A stretch of 22,091 nt of DNA. Source: JBBRSC01 sp038245795. GTDB taxonomy: Bacteria; Actinomycetota; Acidimicrobiia; Acidimicrobiales; Microtrichaceae. Positions 14,017-21,823 of this stretch are shown here, one piece after another. Location of the stretch: contig JBBRSC010000019.1 of NCBI GenBank assembly GCA_038245795.1, positions 1 to 22,091 on the forward strand. Direction: 5' to 3'. The translations under genes and the position numbers were made by a program. A model generated the notes under the pieces. It saw nothing but the letters and a program-made list of their open reading frames with translations, had not been told where the DNA came from and did no database searches. Each line of letters begins with the position of its first letter. The first letter of the stretch is position 1.

Positions 14017-16350
14017 ATGGCAGCGATCGGCGGCGGGATCTGGGCAACTCAGCAGCTCGCTGAGTTCTTGGGCATCTTCGGTGAGGCCGATCAGGCACAA
14101 CTGCACGAACGCGCCCTCGAGCGGGTCGCCGAGGCGCTCGATGCGGAGATCGCCGCGCTGGTCGCAGGGGGTGGGTTGGCGGCATGTCTGGGTTTTCCCC
14201 AGGGTGAGGCGCCAGAGGCGGCGCTGGTGGGTTTCGTCGATCAGCGGGGGCCAATTCAGGTACCGGGCTTCGGACCTGGCTTCGTGATGTCGGCCGCCGT
14301 CGGCGAGGGCGTGGTTCCCATGACGCTCATCGTCGTGCGTCTCCGCGAGGCTTTCGACAGCAACGAGGAGACGTTGATCCGGTCCATGGGCCAAGCGTTG
14401 GGGATGGCCCAACGGCTCGGTGAAGCCATGGAGGCCGAGCGGTTCCTCCGCGAGGCCACTGAGGCCCACGCGGCCGAGTACCAACGGCTGGTCCAACGAC
14501 TCGGTGAACGTCAGACCTTGGCCCGCCGACTCTTCGACATTCAGCGGAGTATCAGCCATCGCGCTCCGCTCCAAGAGGTGATGGCGGCGTTGGCGGCCGG
14601 GGCCGTGCACCTGCTCGATGCCGATCAGGTCTCGCTCCGGATCCAGCGTCCGGGGATCGATGACGAACCGCTCTCTGCGTTGTTGGGTCCGGGCGTGACC
14701 GGTCGGGAGTCGTTCGGTTCCGCGCCAATGGACTCGGGCATCTCCGGTCAGGCGATGGTCAAGAACTCTTTCGTGATCGTGGACGACTACTCGCGCCACC
14801 CGGACCGGTGGGACTCCGAACTGTCGGTGCCGTTCCATGCCATGGCGGCACCGATCCATGTCGCTGGCCAGGCAGTCGGCGCGCTCTCGGTTGGTCGACT
14901 CCGCGAAGACCGCCCGTTCACCGAACCCGAGCAGGACATCCTGTTGTCGCTCGCCGAGTACACGACCCACGTCGTCGGCGACGCATCGGGTGTCGACGCG
15001 CTGCGCGAGTCGCTCGACGATGCCACCTATCAGGCACGCCACGACAGCCTGACGGGTTTGCTCAATCGTCCGGCGGTCATTGAACTGCTCGATACATCGT
15101 TGTCGGGCGACATGATCGCCATGCCCGTCACCGTGTTGTTCGTCGACCTCGATCGCTTCAAGGTCATCAACGACGTCATGGGTCACGCCACCGGCGATCG
15201 GGTTCTGGTCGAGGTGTCGCAACGGCTATGCGACACTGTCCGCACCGGTGATCTCGTGGCCCGACTGGCCGGCGACGAGTTTGTCGTGGTGGTACGGGGC
15301 TTGGACAATATCGGTGCCACTGCGCTCGCCGAACGGATTGTCGAAGCGGTTGCTGAACCGTTTGATCTTGGCCATCGGGAGCTCACGCTCACGGTCAGCG
15401 TCGGAGTGGCCGAGGCCCATCCGGGGACGTCGGGCGAGCAACTGTTGGTCGATGCCGATGTGGCGATGTACCGAGCCAAGAACAAGGGCCGGGCCAAGGT
15501 CGTCCGCTTCGACTCCGATATGCGTCACGAGATGGTTCGACGCAGCGATCTCGAACGCGAGTTGACCATTGCGCTGAAGTCGGGACAGCTGGAAGTCCAC
15601 TACCAGCCGTATCGATCCCTCGAAACCAACGCCACCGTCGGGTTCGAAGCGCTCGTTCGGTGGAATCACCCGACCCGCGGTCTGCTGTTTCCGGACGAGT
15701 TCATCCCGCTTGCGGAGGAGACCGGTCAGATCCTCTCGATCGACTCATTTGTCCTCGCGGAGGCAACGATGCAGGTTGCCCGCTGGCAACAGTTGCACCC
15801 CGACTATCAGGACCTGTCCATCTCGGTGAACCTGTCGGCCCGACAGTTCACCGATGACGATCTCCTGCCGACCACCCGGCGTGCACTTGAATCGTCGGGG
15901 CTCGAGCCGAATCGCCTGTGGCTCGAGATCACCGAGAGTGTGGTGATGGATGAGACGGAGACCACGCTCGAGATCCTCACGGCCCTCCGAGATCTGGGCG
16001 TCCGATTGATGGTGGACGACTTCGGCACCGGATATTCGTCGCTGGTGTACCTCAAGCGTTTTCCTGTTCATGCGTTGAAGGTGGATCGCGAGTTCGTCGA
16101 CGGACTGGGAACCGATCACGAGGACGAAGTGATTGTGACCGCCGTGGTGCGACTGGCGGAAGCCCTCGGGCTCGACGTGATCGCCGAGGGTGTCGAAACG
16201 GAACGCCAACTCGACGGTCTCAAACGCCTGGGTTGCCGCCTGGCCCAAGGGTTTCTGTTCGCCCGACCGTGTTCGGCGGAACTCACCGAGCAGGCGTTGC
16301 GCGCCGCTCTGGAAACGCGCTATCCGCTCGGGTTGGTCATCACCGTCTGA
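14017..16350 (+). CDS. GAF-GGDEF-EAL c-di-GMP synthase/phosphodiesterase
   Basis: The 777-residue cytoplasmic protein has an N-terminal GAF-like region (about 25-135), a coiled linker (about 135-170) and a second GAF (about 170-325, with SGISGQAMVKNSFVIVDDYSRHP). A GGDEF domain follows (about 340-500) and then an EAL domain (about 510-770). The cyclase active-site loop is AGDEF at 418-422; Ala in the first position is found in active enzymes. An RxxD product-inhibition site, RTGD (409-412), lies exactly five residues upstream. The EAL half keeps all usual residues in GFEALVRW (EAL 544-546), SVNLSARQF, LEITES, VDDFGTGYSS, LKVDREFV and AEGVET. Both synthesis and breakdown of c-di-GMP therefore look possible. 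It is coupled to the upstream FIST gene (3-bp gap), which suggests that the FIST protein's ligand controls c-di-GMP turnover. No transmembrane segment is present. Confidence 0.95.
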   Translation: MAAIGGGIWATQQLAEFLGIFGEADQAQLHERALERVAEALDAEIAALVAGGGLAACLGFPQGEAPEAALVGFVDQRGPIQVPGFGPGFVMSAAVGEGVVPMTLIVVRLREAFDSNEETLIRSMGQALGMAQRLGEAMEAERFLREATEAHAAEYQRLVQRLGERQTLARRLFDIQRSISHRAPLQEVMAALAAGAVHLLDADQVSLRIQRPGIDDEPLSALLGPGVTGRESFGSAPMDSGISGQAMVKNSFVIVDDYSRHPDRWDSELSVPFHAMAAPIHVAGQAVGALSVGRLREDRPFTEPEQDILLSLAEYTTHVVGDASGVDALRESLDDATYQARHDSLTGLLNRPAVIELLDTSLSGDMIAMPVTVLFVDLDRFKVINDVMGHATGDRVLVEVSQRLCDTVRTGDLVARLAGDEFVVVVRGLDNIGATALAERIVEAVAEPFDLGHRELTLTVSVGVAEAHPGTSGEQLLVDADVAMYRAKNKGRAKVVRFDSDMRHEMVRRSDLERELTIALKSGQLEVHYQPYRSLETNATVGFEALVRWNHPTRGLLFPDEFIPLAEETGQILSIDSFVLAEATMQVARWQQLHPDYQDLSISVNLSARQFTDDDLLPTTRRALESSGLEPNRLWLEITESVVMDETETTLEILTALRDLGVRLMVDDFGTGYSSLVYLKRFPVHALKVDREFVDGLGTDHEDEVIVTAVVRLAEALGLDVIAEGVETERQLDGLKRLGCRLAQGFLFARPCSAELTEQALRAALETRYPLGLVITV

Positions 16351-16464
16351 CCGCTCAAGGTGACCAAGAGCACCGATTTGGGCGATCTTTCGCGCCCTTC
16401 GTGAGGTTGTGTCGCCCTGGATTGTTACCGCTGCGAGAAATCGCCGGATCACGGCGCGTGGCGA

Positions 16465-16494
16465 TTGACAGCACTGTAGTTTCACCTGTGTAAT
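16465..16494 (+). promoter_or_regulatory. Probable sigma-70-type promoter for nrdA
   Basis: TTGACA (16465-16470) is a perfect -35 consensus. TGTAAT (16489-16494) is a five-of-six -10 match after an 18-bp spacer. Transcription would start near 16501, leaving a leader of about 97 nt before the nrdA ATG. I see no convincing NrdR box pair over it. Confidence 0.65.
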
Positions 16495-16517
16495 TACGTC
16501 CCGGTCTCGAGCCGCTT

Positions 16518-16542
16518 CGTCCGCCTTGGGGTCGAGCGGACG
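16518..16542 (+). other. Leader hairpin upstream of nrdA
   Basis: CGTCCGC (16518-16524) and GCGGACG (16536-16542) form a perfect 7-bp GC-rich stem with an 11-nt loop in the predicted nrdA leader. It is not followed by a T-run, so it is not a usual terminator. It could affect mRNA stability or translation; no known riboswitch is recognised. Confidence 0.45.
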
Positions 16543-16597
16543 GGCATTCGGGTGGGGAACAGCCCGCACGCACGACGCACGCACAGGGGAACGACCA

Positions 16598-18991
16598 ATG
16601 GCGATTCACACCGACGACATCACCCAGACCACTGACATCACCGAGTTGGCTCGCGCTGACATCGAGGTGTTGGACCATTCACCCGACCCCGGCCTCGACA
16701 CCGATGGGGCCGCCCCCGATATGGTCGCCACACCAGGCACCCACATGGCCGTCCGGAAGCGAGATGGATCCTTCGAGCCGGTCAACCTCGACAAGATCGT
16801 CACGGCCATCAGCCGGTGCGCAACCAACCCCGACGGCACGGAACTTGCCGGTGTCGACATCATGCGGATCGCCACGCGGACCATCTCCGGGCTCAACGAC
16901 GGCGCCACCACCACCGACCTCGACAACCTGTCGATCCGAACGGCCGCTGCGCTGATCAGCGAAGAGCCGAACTACTCGCGCCTTGCCGCCCGGATGCTCG
17001 CCACCGTCATCGACAAAGAGGTGCAGCTTCAGGACGTCTACTCCTTCAGCCAGTCCGTGGCGCTCGGCGCCGCCCAGGGGATCATCGGCGACGCCACCGC
17101 TCAGATGGTCGTCACCAATGCCCGCAAACTCAACGCCGCCATCCGGCCAGAGCGCAACTGGCTCTACGAGTTCTTCGGGTTGCGGACGGTGTACGACCGC
17201 TACCTGCTGCGCCATCCGGTCAGTCGGCTCGTCACCGAGACACCCCAGTATTTCATGATGCGGGTTGCGTGCGGCCTGTCCCGCACCCCGGACGAAGCCA
17301 TTGTCTTCTACAACCTCATCTCCAGCCTCGACTATCTGCCCAGCTCGCCGACACTGTTCAATTCCGGCACCACCCACCCGCAGATGTCCAGCTGTTACCT
17401 CCTCGATTCCCCCCTCGACGAGCTCGAGGCGATCTACGACCGCTACAAAGACGTCGCTCGGCTCTCCAAGCACGCTGGCGGAATTGGGCTGTCCTACTCG
17501 CGGATCCGCAGTCGAGAATCCCTGATTCGTGGCACCAACGGGCTCTCCAACGGCATCGTCCCGTGGCTCAAGACGCTCGACAGCTCGGTGGCGGCGGTCA
17601 ACCAGGGCGGCCGACGTAAGGGAGCGGCGTGTGTGTACCTCGAGACGTGGCACGCCGACATTGAAGAATTCCTCGAGCTACGCGACAGCACTGGTGACAA
17701 TTCGCGACGCACCCACAATCTGAACCTGGCGAACTGGGTCCCCGATCTGTTCATGGAGCGCGTCGAGAACGACTGGCAGTGGTCGCTGTTCGATCCCAAA
17801 GACGTCCCCCATCTGGTCGACCTCTACGGCGACGAGTTCCGCGACGCGTACATCGCCGCGGAGAAAGCGGGCATCTATCGCAAGCAGCTTCCAGCGCGGA
17901 CCCTGTACGGAAAAATGATGCGCACGTTGGCTGAGACTGGCAACGGGTGGATGACCTTCAAGGACGCCTCGAACTCCAAGTCCAACCAGACCGGTTCGAT
18001 TGCGGCCGACGGTTCATTGAACGTCATCCATCTCTCGAACCTGTGCACCGAGATCCTCGAGGTCACGTCACAACCCGAGACGGCCGTCTGCAACCTCGGC
18101 TCCGTCAACCTCGGCGCCATGGTGCGTCGCGGTGACGACGGCGCGATGTTCTTCGACTACGAGCGACTGGCCGAAGTCGTAAAAACGGCGGTGCCGTTCC
18201 TCGATCGTGTCATCGACATCAACTTCTATCCGACCGATGCCGCCAGCACCTCCAACAGTCGTTGGCGTCCGGTGGGCCTCGGCATGATGGGGCTACAGGA
18301 TGCCTTCTTCAAGCTTGGCCTCCCGTTCGACGCCCCCGAGGCGAAGGAACTCTCCGATCGCATTGCCGAGGAGATCTACTACTGGGCGTTGACCGTGTCG
18401 TCGGATCTCGCCGAGGCGTCGGGTCCCCATGCCAGCTTCGCTGAGACACGCGCGGCAGCGGGGGAGCTGCAGTTCGACCTCTGGGGCGTGACCCCCAGCC
18501 AGCCCGAGCGCTGGGACGAGCTGAAGGCAAAGATCGCACGGGTTGGGCTTCGAAACAGCCTCGTCATGGCCATCGCCCCAACGGCGACCATCGGAAGTAT
18601 CGCCGGGTGCTACGAGTGCATCGAACCGCAGGTGTCCAACCTCTTCAAGCGCGAGACGCTGTCGGGCGAGTTTCTCCAGATCAACACCTACCTGGTGCGA
18701 GAGTTGCAGTCGCGGGGCCTGTGGACCGAAGGCGTTCAGGCCGCCATCAAGCGGAACGAAGGTTCGGTCCAGGGCATCGCCGAGGTGCCGACCGAGGTCC
18801 AGGAACTGTTCCGGACAGCGTGGGAAGTTCCGATGCGTGCTCTCATCGACATGGCCGCCAGCCGCGGCGCCTTCATCGATCAGTCGCAGTCGCTGAACCT
18901 GTTCATGGAGTCGCCGACGATCGGCAAGCTGAGCTCCATGTATCTCTATGCCGGGCAGCAGGGCCTCAAGACCACCTACGCCCTGCGTTAG
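16598..18991 (+). CDS. nrdA: Class I ribonucleoside-diphosphate reductase alpha subunit, cut short by in-frame TAG
   Basis: NrdA reduces ribonucleoside diphosphates to deoxy forms together with NrdB. The open frame gives 797 residues from ATG 16598 (GGGGA seven bases upstream). An ATP-cone, the allosteric activity domain, is at about residues 49-140 (MAVRKRDGSFEPVNLDK). Active-site residues are present: Cys266 (PQMSSCYLLD), Asn481-Cys483-Glu485 (SNLCTEIL; thiyl radical Cys483) and Cys498 (AVCNLGSVNL). PTATIGSI is also intact. The end is abnormal. The frame stops with TAG (18989-18991) after KTTYALR, where relatives continue. The next 70 codons keep a normal NrdA tail with the redox CxxC pair (see 18992-19204). 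The usual Tyr-Tyr radical-transfer pair reads Tyr794-Ala795. As written, the enzyme would lack both its re-reduction thiols and part of its radical path. A recent nonsense mutation, recoding or a sequence error are all possible. nrdB follows. Confidence 0.93.
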   Translation: MAIHTDDITQTTDITELARADIEVLDHSPDPGLDTDGAAPDMVATPGTHMAVRKRDGSFEPVNLDKIVTAISRCATNPDGTELAGVDIMRIATRTISGLNDGATTTDLDNLSIRTAAALISEEPNYSRLAARMLATVIDKEVQLQDVYSFSQSVALGAAQGIIGDATAQMVVTNARKLNAAIRPERNWLYEFFGLRTVYDRYLLRHPVSRLVTETPQYFMMRVACGLSRTPDEAIVFYNLISSLDYLPSSPTLFNSGTTHPQMSSCYLLDSPLDELEAIYDRYKDVARLSKHAGGIGLSYSRIRSRESLIRGTNGLSNGIVPWLKTLDSSVAAVNQGGRRKGAACVYLETWHADIEEFLELRDSTGDNSRRTHNLNLANWVPDLFMERVENDWQWSLFDPKDVPHLVDLYGDEFRDAYIAAEKAGIYRKQLPARTLYGKMMRTLAETGNGWMTFKDASNSKSNQTGSIAADGSLNVIHLSNLCTEILEVTSQPETAVCNLGSVNLGAMVRRGDDGAMFFDYERLAEVVKTAVPFLDRVIDINFYPTDAASTSNSRWRPVGLGMMGLQDAFFKLGLPFDAPEAKELSDRIAEEIYYWALTVSSDLAEASGPHASFAETRAAAGELQFDLWGVTPSQPERWDELKAKIARVGLRNSLVMAIAPTATIGSIAGCYECIEPQVSNLFKRETLSGEFLQINTYLVRELQSRGLWTEGVQAAIKRNEGSVQGIAEVPTEVQELFRTAWEVPMRALIDMAASRGAFIDQSQSLNLFMESPTIGKLSSMYLYAGQQGLKTTYALR

Positions 18992-19204
18992 CGGCCGGCG
19001 ACGAAGATCAACAAGTCTGCTGCCGCTGCGCCGACCGATGGGCCCGGCGGATCAGGTGGCGGTGAACCATTGATCCTGCCGACCACCGCAGTTGTCGATG
19101 CTGCCGCTGCTGCGGCCGCAGTTACTTCGCCCACGACCTACACCGATGCTGAAGCCATCGCCTGCAGCCTCGAAGACCCGGCGTCCTGCGAGGCATGCCA
19201 GTGA
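18992..19204 (+). other. In-frame continuation of nrdA beyond the TAG: C-terminal tail with CxxC
   Basis: Immediately after the TAG and in the same frame, 70 codons are open to TGA at 19202-19204. They begin RPATKINK, the usual NrdA sequence after the Tyr pair. A flexible Gly/Ala/Pro/Thr-rich linker follows, then YTDAEAIACSLEDPASCEACQ-type sequence with the CEAC pair (positions 864 and 867 if the TAG is counted as residue 798). In class I NrdA this swinging tail passes electrons from thioredoxin or glutaredoxin to the active site. No ATG or GTG suitable for separate translation is present in this frame. The intact frame and typical motifs show that it was, or still is, part of nrdA. Confidence 0.85.
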
Positions 19205-19295
19205 GGCGTCGTCCTCGCCAACAACACGCTCATCACACTCGCCACGCCCCCCGAACACGCCCCACCTACCGCACACCGCATTCCTGAGGAATTCC

Positions 19296-20390
19296 ATGTC
19301 ACTTGCCGAATCCATCGCCGCCCCAGAACCATTCGAATCCTTCGACACTCCGAAGCCGGTATCGCCCCTTGCGGCGCCGGCCAACGGCGCCAACCTGCTG
19401 AACCCCGGCTTCAATCTCACCTTGCGTCCCATGCAGTACCCGGAGTTCTACGAGATGTACCGGGCCGCGATCCGCAATACGTGGACGGTCGAGGAGATCG
19501 ACTTCTCCGACGATGTCGTCGATCTGACCCGAAAGCTCCTGCCGGCCGAGAAGCACATGATCGGTCGACTCGTGGCGTTCTTCGCCACCGGCGATTCGAT
19601 CGTGTCGAACAACCTGGTGCTGAATCTGTACAAGCACATCAACTCGCCCGAAGCTCGCATGTACCTGAGCCGGCAGCTCTACGAAGAGGCACTGCACGTC
19701 CAGTTCTATCTGACCCTCCTGGACAGCTACATCCCAGATCCGGAGGAGCGTGCCGAGGCTTTCACGGCCATCGAGTCGATCCCGTCGATCAAGGCGAAGG
19801 CCGAGTTCTGCTTCAAGTGGATCGATTCCATCAACTCGCTCGAGGAACTGAAAAACCGGGAAGAACGCCAACAGTTTCTTCTCAACATGATCTGCTTCGC
19901 ATCGTGCATCGAGGGATTGTTCTTCTTCGCCGCCTTTGCTTATGTGTACTTCCTCCGGTCGAAGGGTCTGCTCAACGGTCTCGCCGCTGGGACCAACTGG
20001 GTGTTCCGCGACGAGTCGTGCCACATGAACTTTGCGTTCGCTGTGATTGAGCAGGTCCGCTCCGAGGAGCCGGACCTGTTCGACGATTCGCTGGCCGAGC
20101 GCGTCACTGAGATGATCCGCGAGGCCGTTGACGTCGAGTACCTGTTCGCGGCAGACGTCCTCAGCGAGGGTGTCCCGGGGATGAGCCTGGGTGACACCCG
20201 GGAGTACCTGCAATTCGTTGCCGATCAGCGTCTACTGGCGTTGGGAATGCCGAAGATCTTCGGCTCGAAGAACCCGTTCGGTTTCCTCGAACTCCAGGAC
20301 GTCCAGGAACTCACGAACTTCTTCGAACGCAAGGTCGTGGCGTACCAGACTGCGGTCGAGGGCGAGGTCAGCTTCGGCGAAGACTTCTAG
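19296..20390 (+). CDS. nrdB: Class I ribonucleoside-diphosphate reductase beta subunit
   Basis: The 364-residue R2 subunit holds the dimetal centre that generates the radical used by NrdA. Ligands can be placed by motif and spacing: Asp100 (ATGDSIV), Glu131 and His134 (EEALHVQFY), Glu206 (SCIEG), Glu240 and His243 (RDESCHMNF). Tyr138, four residues after His134, is in the radical-tyrosine position, so this is not a Tyr-less (class Ic-like) protein. Trp63 (NTWTVEEID) and Tyr350 (VVAYQ) are good candidates for the radical-transfer path. The C-terminus VSFGEDF is a typical NrdA-docking tail. The start at ATG 19296 has GAGGA five bases upstream; the frame is open further 5', but that part overlaps the nrdA tail. 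It lies 91 bp after the TGA of the nrdA tail and is probably co-transcribed. In contrast to nrdA it looks fully intact. Confidence 0.95.
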   Translation: MSLAESIAAPEPFESFDTPKPVSPLAAPANGANLLNPGFNLTLRPMQYPEFYEMYRAAIRNTWTVEEIDFSDDVVDLTRKLLPAEKHMIGRLVAFFATGDSIVSNNLVLNLYKHINSPEARMYLSRQLYEEALHVQFYLTLLDSYIPDPEERAEAFTAIESIPSIKAKAEFCFKWIDSINSLEELKNREERQQFLLNMICFASCIEGLFFFAAFAYVYFLRSKGLLNGLAAGTNWVFRDESCHMNFAFAVIEQVRSEEPDLFDDSLAERVTEMIREAVDVEYLFAADVLSEGVPGMSLGDTREYLQFVADQRLLALGMPKIFGSKNPFGFLELQDVQELTNFFERKVVAYQTAVEGEVSFGEDF

Positions 20391-20538
20391 TTCCCGCCTC
20401 AGAATGTCGACCGACCCAATCACGTCCACGCGCCAACCCGGAGTAGTGCGTGGTCAAGGGATCCTCGGCGTGTGTCGATGTGGGACTTAGCCTCTCTCCC
20501 GAGTGGCTGTCGGTCGCATGTGGTGAGGGAGTTGTTCG

Positions 20539-21696
20539 ATGAAGTTTCGTCGTGTCGTGACGTTGGGTGTGTTGCTGGCGCTGGTCGCTACGGGTTGCGT
20601 GACCGGTGTGCGAGCTGGAGCGCGATGCAAGTCTGCTGATTGGGGCGATGACGGCACGTTCGTGTTGAAGTGCGAGAAGGGGCGGTGGGTCCGAAAGGCC
20701 ACCAAGGTCCAGGTCGCACAGTTGATCATTGCGATCCTGAAGGCACGGACCTCTACGACGACGAGCACCCAGGTGCCCGCGCCTGCTCCCAGCGTCGCCC
20801 AACTCGCCGCTGGCGCCAGCCACACGTGCGCGCTAATGAACGCTGGCACCATCAAGTGCTGGGGTTACAACCTCCAAGGCCAGCTGGGCAATGGAACCAA
20901 TGCTGCTAGCCCCACGCCGGTCGCGGTCATCGGGATCACGGGCGCCACCCAACTCGTCGCCGGCTCCAACCAGTCGTGTGCGCTGCTCGCCGCCGGCACC
21001 GTCACGTGCTGGGGCGCCAACGCCGTAGGACAGCTGGGCAACAGCTCCAACACCAGCAGCGCTACCCCGGTCGCGGTGACTGGAATCACCGGCGCCACCC
21101 AACTCGCCGCTGGAGCCAGCCACACGTGCGCCGTGCTCGCTGGTGGCACCATCAAGTGCTGGGGCTACAACAGCTCCGGCCAGCTGGGCGACAGCTCGGT
21201 GATGACCAGTTCCACCCCGGTAGCGGTGACTGGAATCACCGGTGCCACCCAACTCGGCGCCGGTGACGGCCATACGTGCGCCGTGCTCGCTGGTGGCACC
21301 ATCAAGTGCTGGGGCAACAACTTCTATGGGCAACTTGGCAACGGGTCCACGACGAGCAGCGCCACCCCGGCACCGGTCCCCGTCAGTGGGATCGCGACTG
21401 CCACCAGACTCCGGGCCGGCTTCTACCACACGTGCGCGCTGCTCGCCGGTGGCACCGTCAGCTGCTGGGGCAACAATCTGTACGGTCAACTTGGCAACGG
21501 AAGTACTGCCGACAGCTCGACGCCGGTCGCGGCCACCGGGATTACCGGCGCCACGCAACTCACTGCTGGCTCCGGCCACACGTGCGCGGTGCTGACCGGT
21601 ACAGCTCGGTGCTGGGGCGTCAACGCGACTGGCCAGCTGGGCAATGGCACCACCACTAACAGCTCGACACCCGTGGCGGTCGTCGGGATTCCATAG
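20539..21696 (+). CDS. RCC1-repeat lipoprotein with the same N-terminal module as the sugar dehydrogenase
   Basis: The 385-residue protein has a lipoprotein signal peptide (MKFRRVVTLGVLLALVATGC; lipobox Cys20). Then comes a module with C30 and C45 and the strings GRWVR and VAQLIIAILKAR, closely matching residues 27-73 of the protein at 10660. A short Thr/Pro/Ala linker (about 71-85) leads to six RCC1-type repeats of about 50 residues, each reading roughly AGxxHTCA, then CWGxNxxGQLGNG, then TPVAVxGI. Each repeat has two cysteines (TCA and CWG), suited to disulfides outside the cell. The repeats would form a beta-propeller. Six repeats are counted where RCC1 usually has seven, so the fold may be closed by other strands or the array may have changed length. 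GTGAGGGA lies upstream of the ATG at normal spacing. The function is unknown, probably binding at the cell surface. Confidence 0.88.
   Translation: MKFRRVVTLGVLLALVATGCVTGVRAGARCKSADWGDDGTFVLKCEKGRWVRKATKVQVAQLIIAILKARTSTTTSTQVPAPAPSVAQLAAGASHTCALMNAGTIKCWGYNLQGQLGNGTNAASPTPVAVIGITGATQLVAGSNQSCALLAAGTVTCWGANAVGQLGNSSNTSSATPVAVTGITGATQLAAGASHTCAVLAGGTIKCWGYNSSGQLGDSSVMTSSTPVAVTGITGATQLGAGDGHTCAVLAGGTIKCWGNNFYGQLGNGSTTSSATPAPVPVSGIATATRLRAGFYHTCALLAGGTVSCWGNNLYGQLGNGSTADSSTPVAATGITGATQLTAGSGHTCAVLTGTARCWGVNATGQLGNGTTTNSSTPVAVVGIP
20808..21693 (+). repeat. Six tandem RCC1-type coding repeats, about 150 bp each
   Basis: Six units of about 50 codons are similar at the DNA level as well as in protein. 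The third and fourth units share a stretch of about 40 identical bases around gtgctcgctggtggcacc. Such similarity favours unequal recombination and copy-number change. Confidence 0.85.
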
Positions 21697-21802
21697 GTCA
21701 CAGGTGACTTCGCGGGCAGGGGAGCAACCACGGGTGCCGTTGCTCGATAGCTGACTGGCGGGTGCTCGAATCGTTCGATCATTCGCTGTCGCAGGGTGTC
21801 AT

Positions 21803-21808
21803 TAGACT
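21803..21808 (+). promoter_or_regulatory. -10 element for the DUF222/HNH gene
   Basis: TAGACT fits the actinobacterial TANNNT -10 pattern and ends seven bases before the ATG at 21816. That spacing fits a leaderless transcript, and no Shine-Dalgarno is present. The -35 region is not clear. Confidence 0.55.
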
Positions 21809-21823
21809 CGTACACATGTTCGA
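21808..21823. promoter_or_regulatory. LexA (SOS) box overlapping the start codon
   Basis: TCGTACACATGTTCGA matches the actinobacterial SOS box TCGAAC-N4-GTTCGA at 11 of 12 defined bases; only T21811 differs. It overlaps the last base of the -10 and the start codon, an effective place for a repressor. Confidence 0.65.

Noticed and set aside
13588..15222. Long open frame (544 codons) on the minus strand opposite the FIST and GGDEF-EAL genes
   Set aside because: It mirrors well-supported genes on the plus strand, has no recognisable domain, and is the usual antisense artefact of GC-rich codon bias.
16380..16397. Terminator after the GGDEF-EAL gene
   Set aside because: The stem is only five base pairs with an 8-nt loop and is not followed by a T-run.
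16465..16500. NrdR box in the nrdA promoter
   Set aside because: The sequence around the promoter matches the consensus at too few positions, and no second box in phase is seen.
18989..18991. Genome-wide reassignment of TAG to a sense codon as the explanation for nrdA
   Set aside because: At least five other genes here end naturally at TAG, with sensible C-termini.
21697..21708. GTCAC-AG-GTGAC palindrome after the RCC1 gene
   Set aside because: It is short, its 2-base centre excludes a hairpin, and such short palindromes occur by chance.
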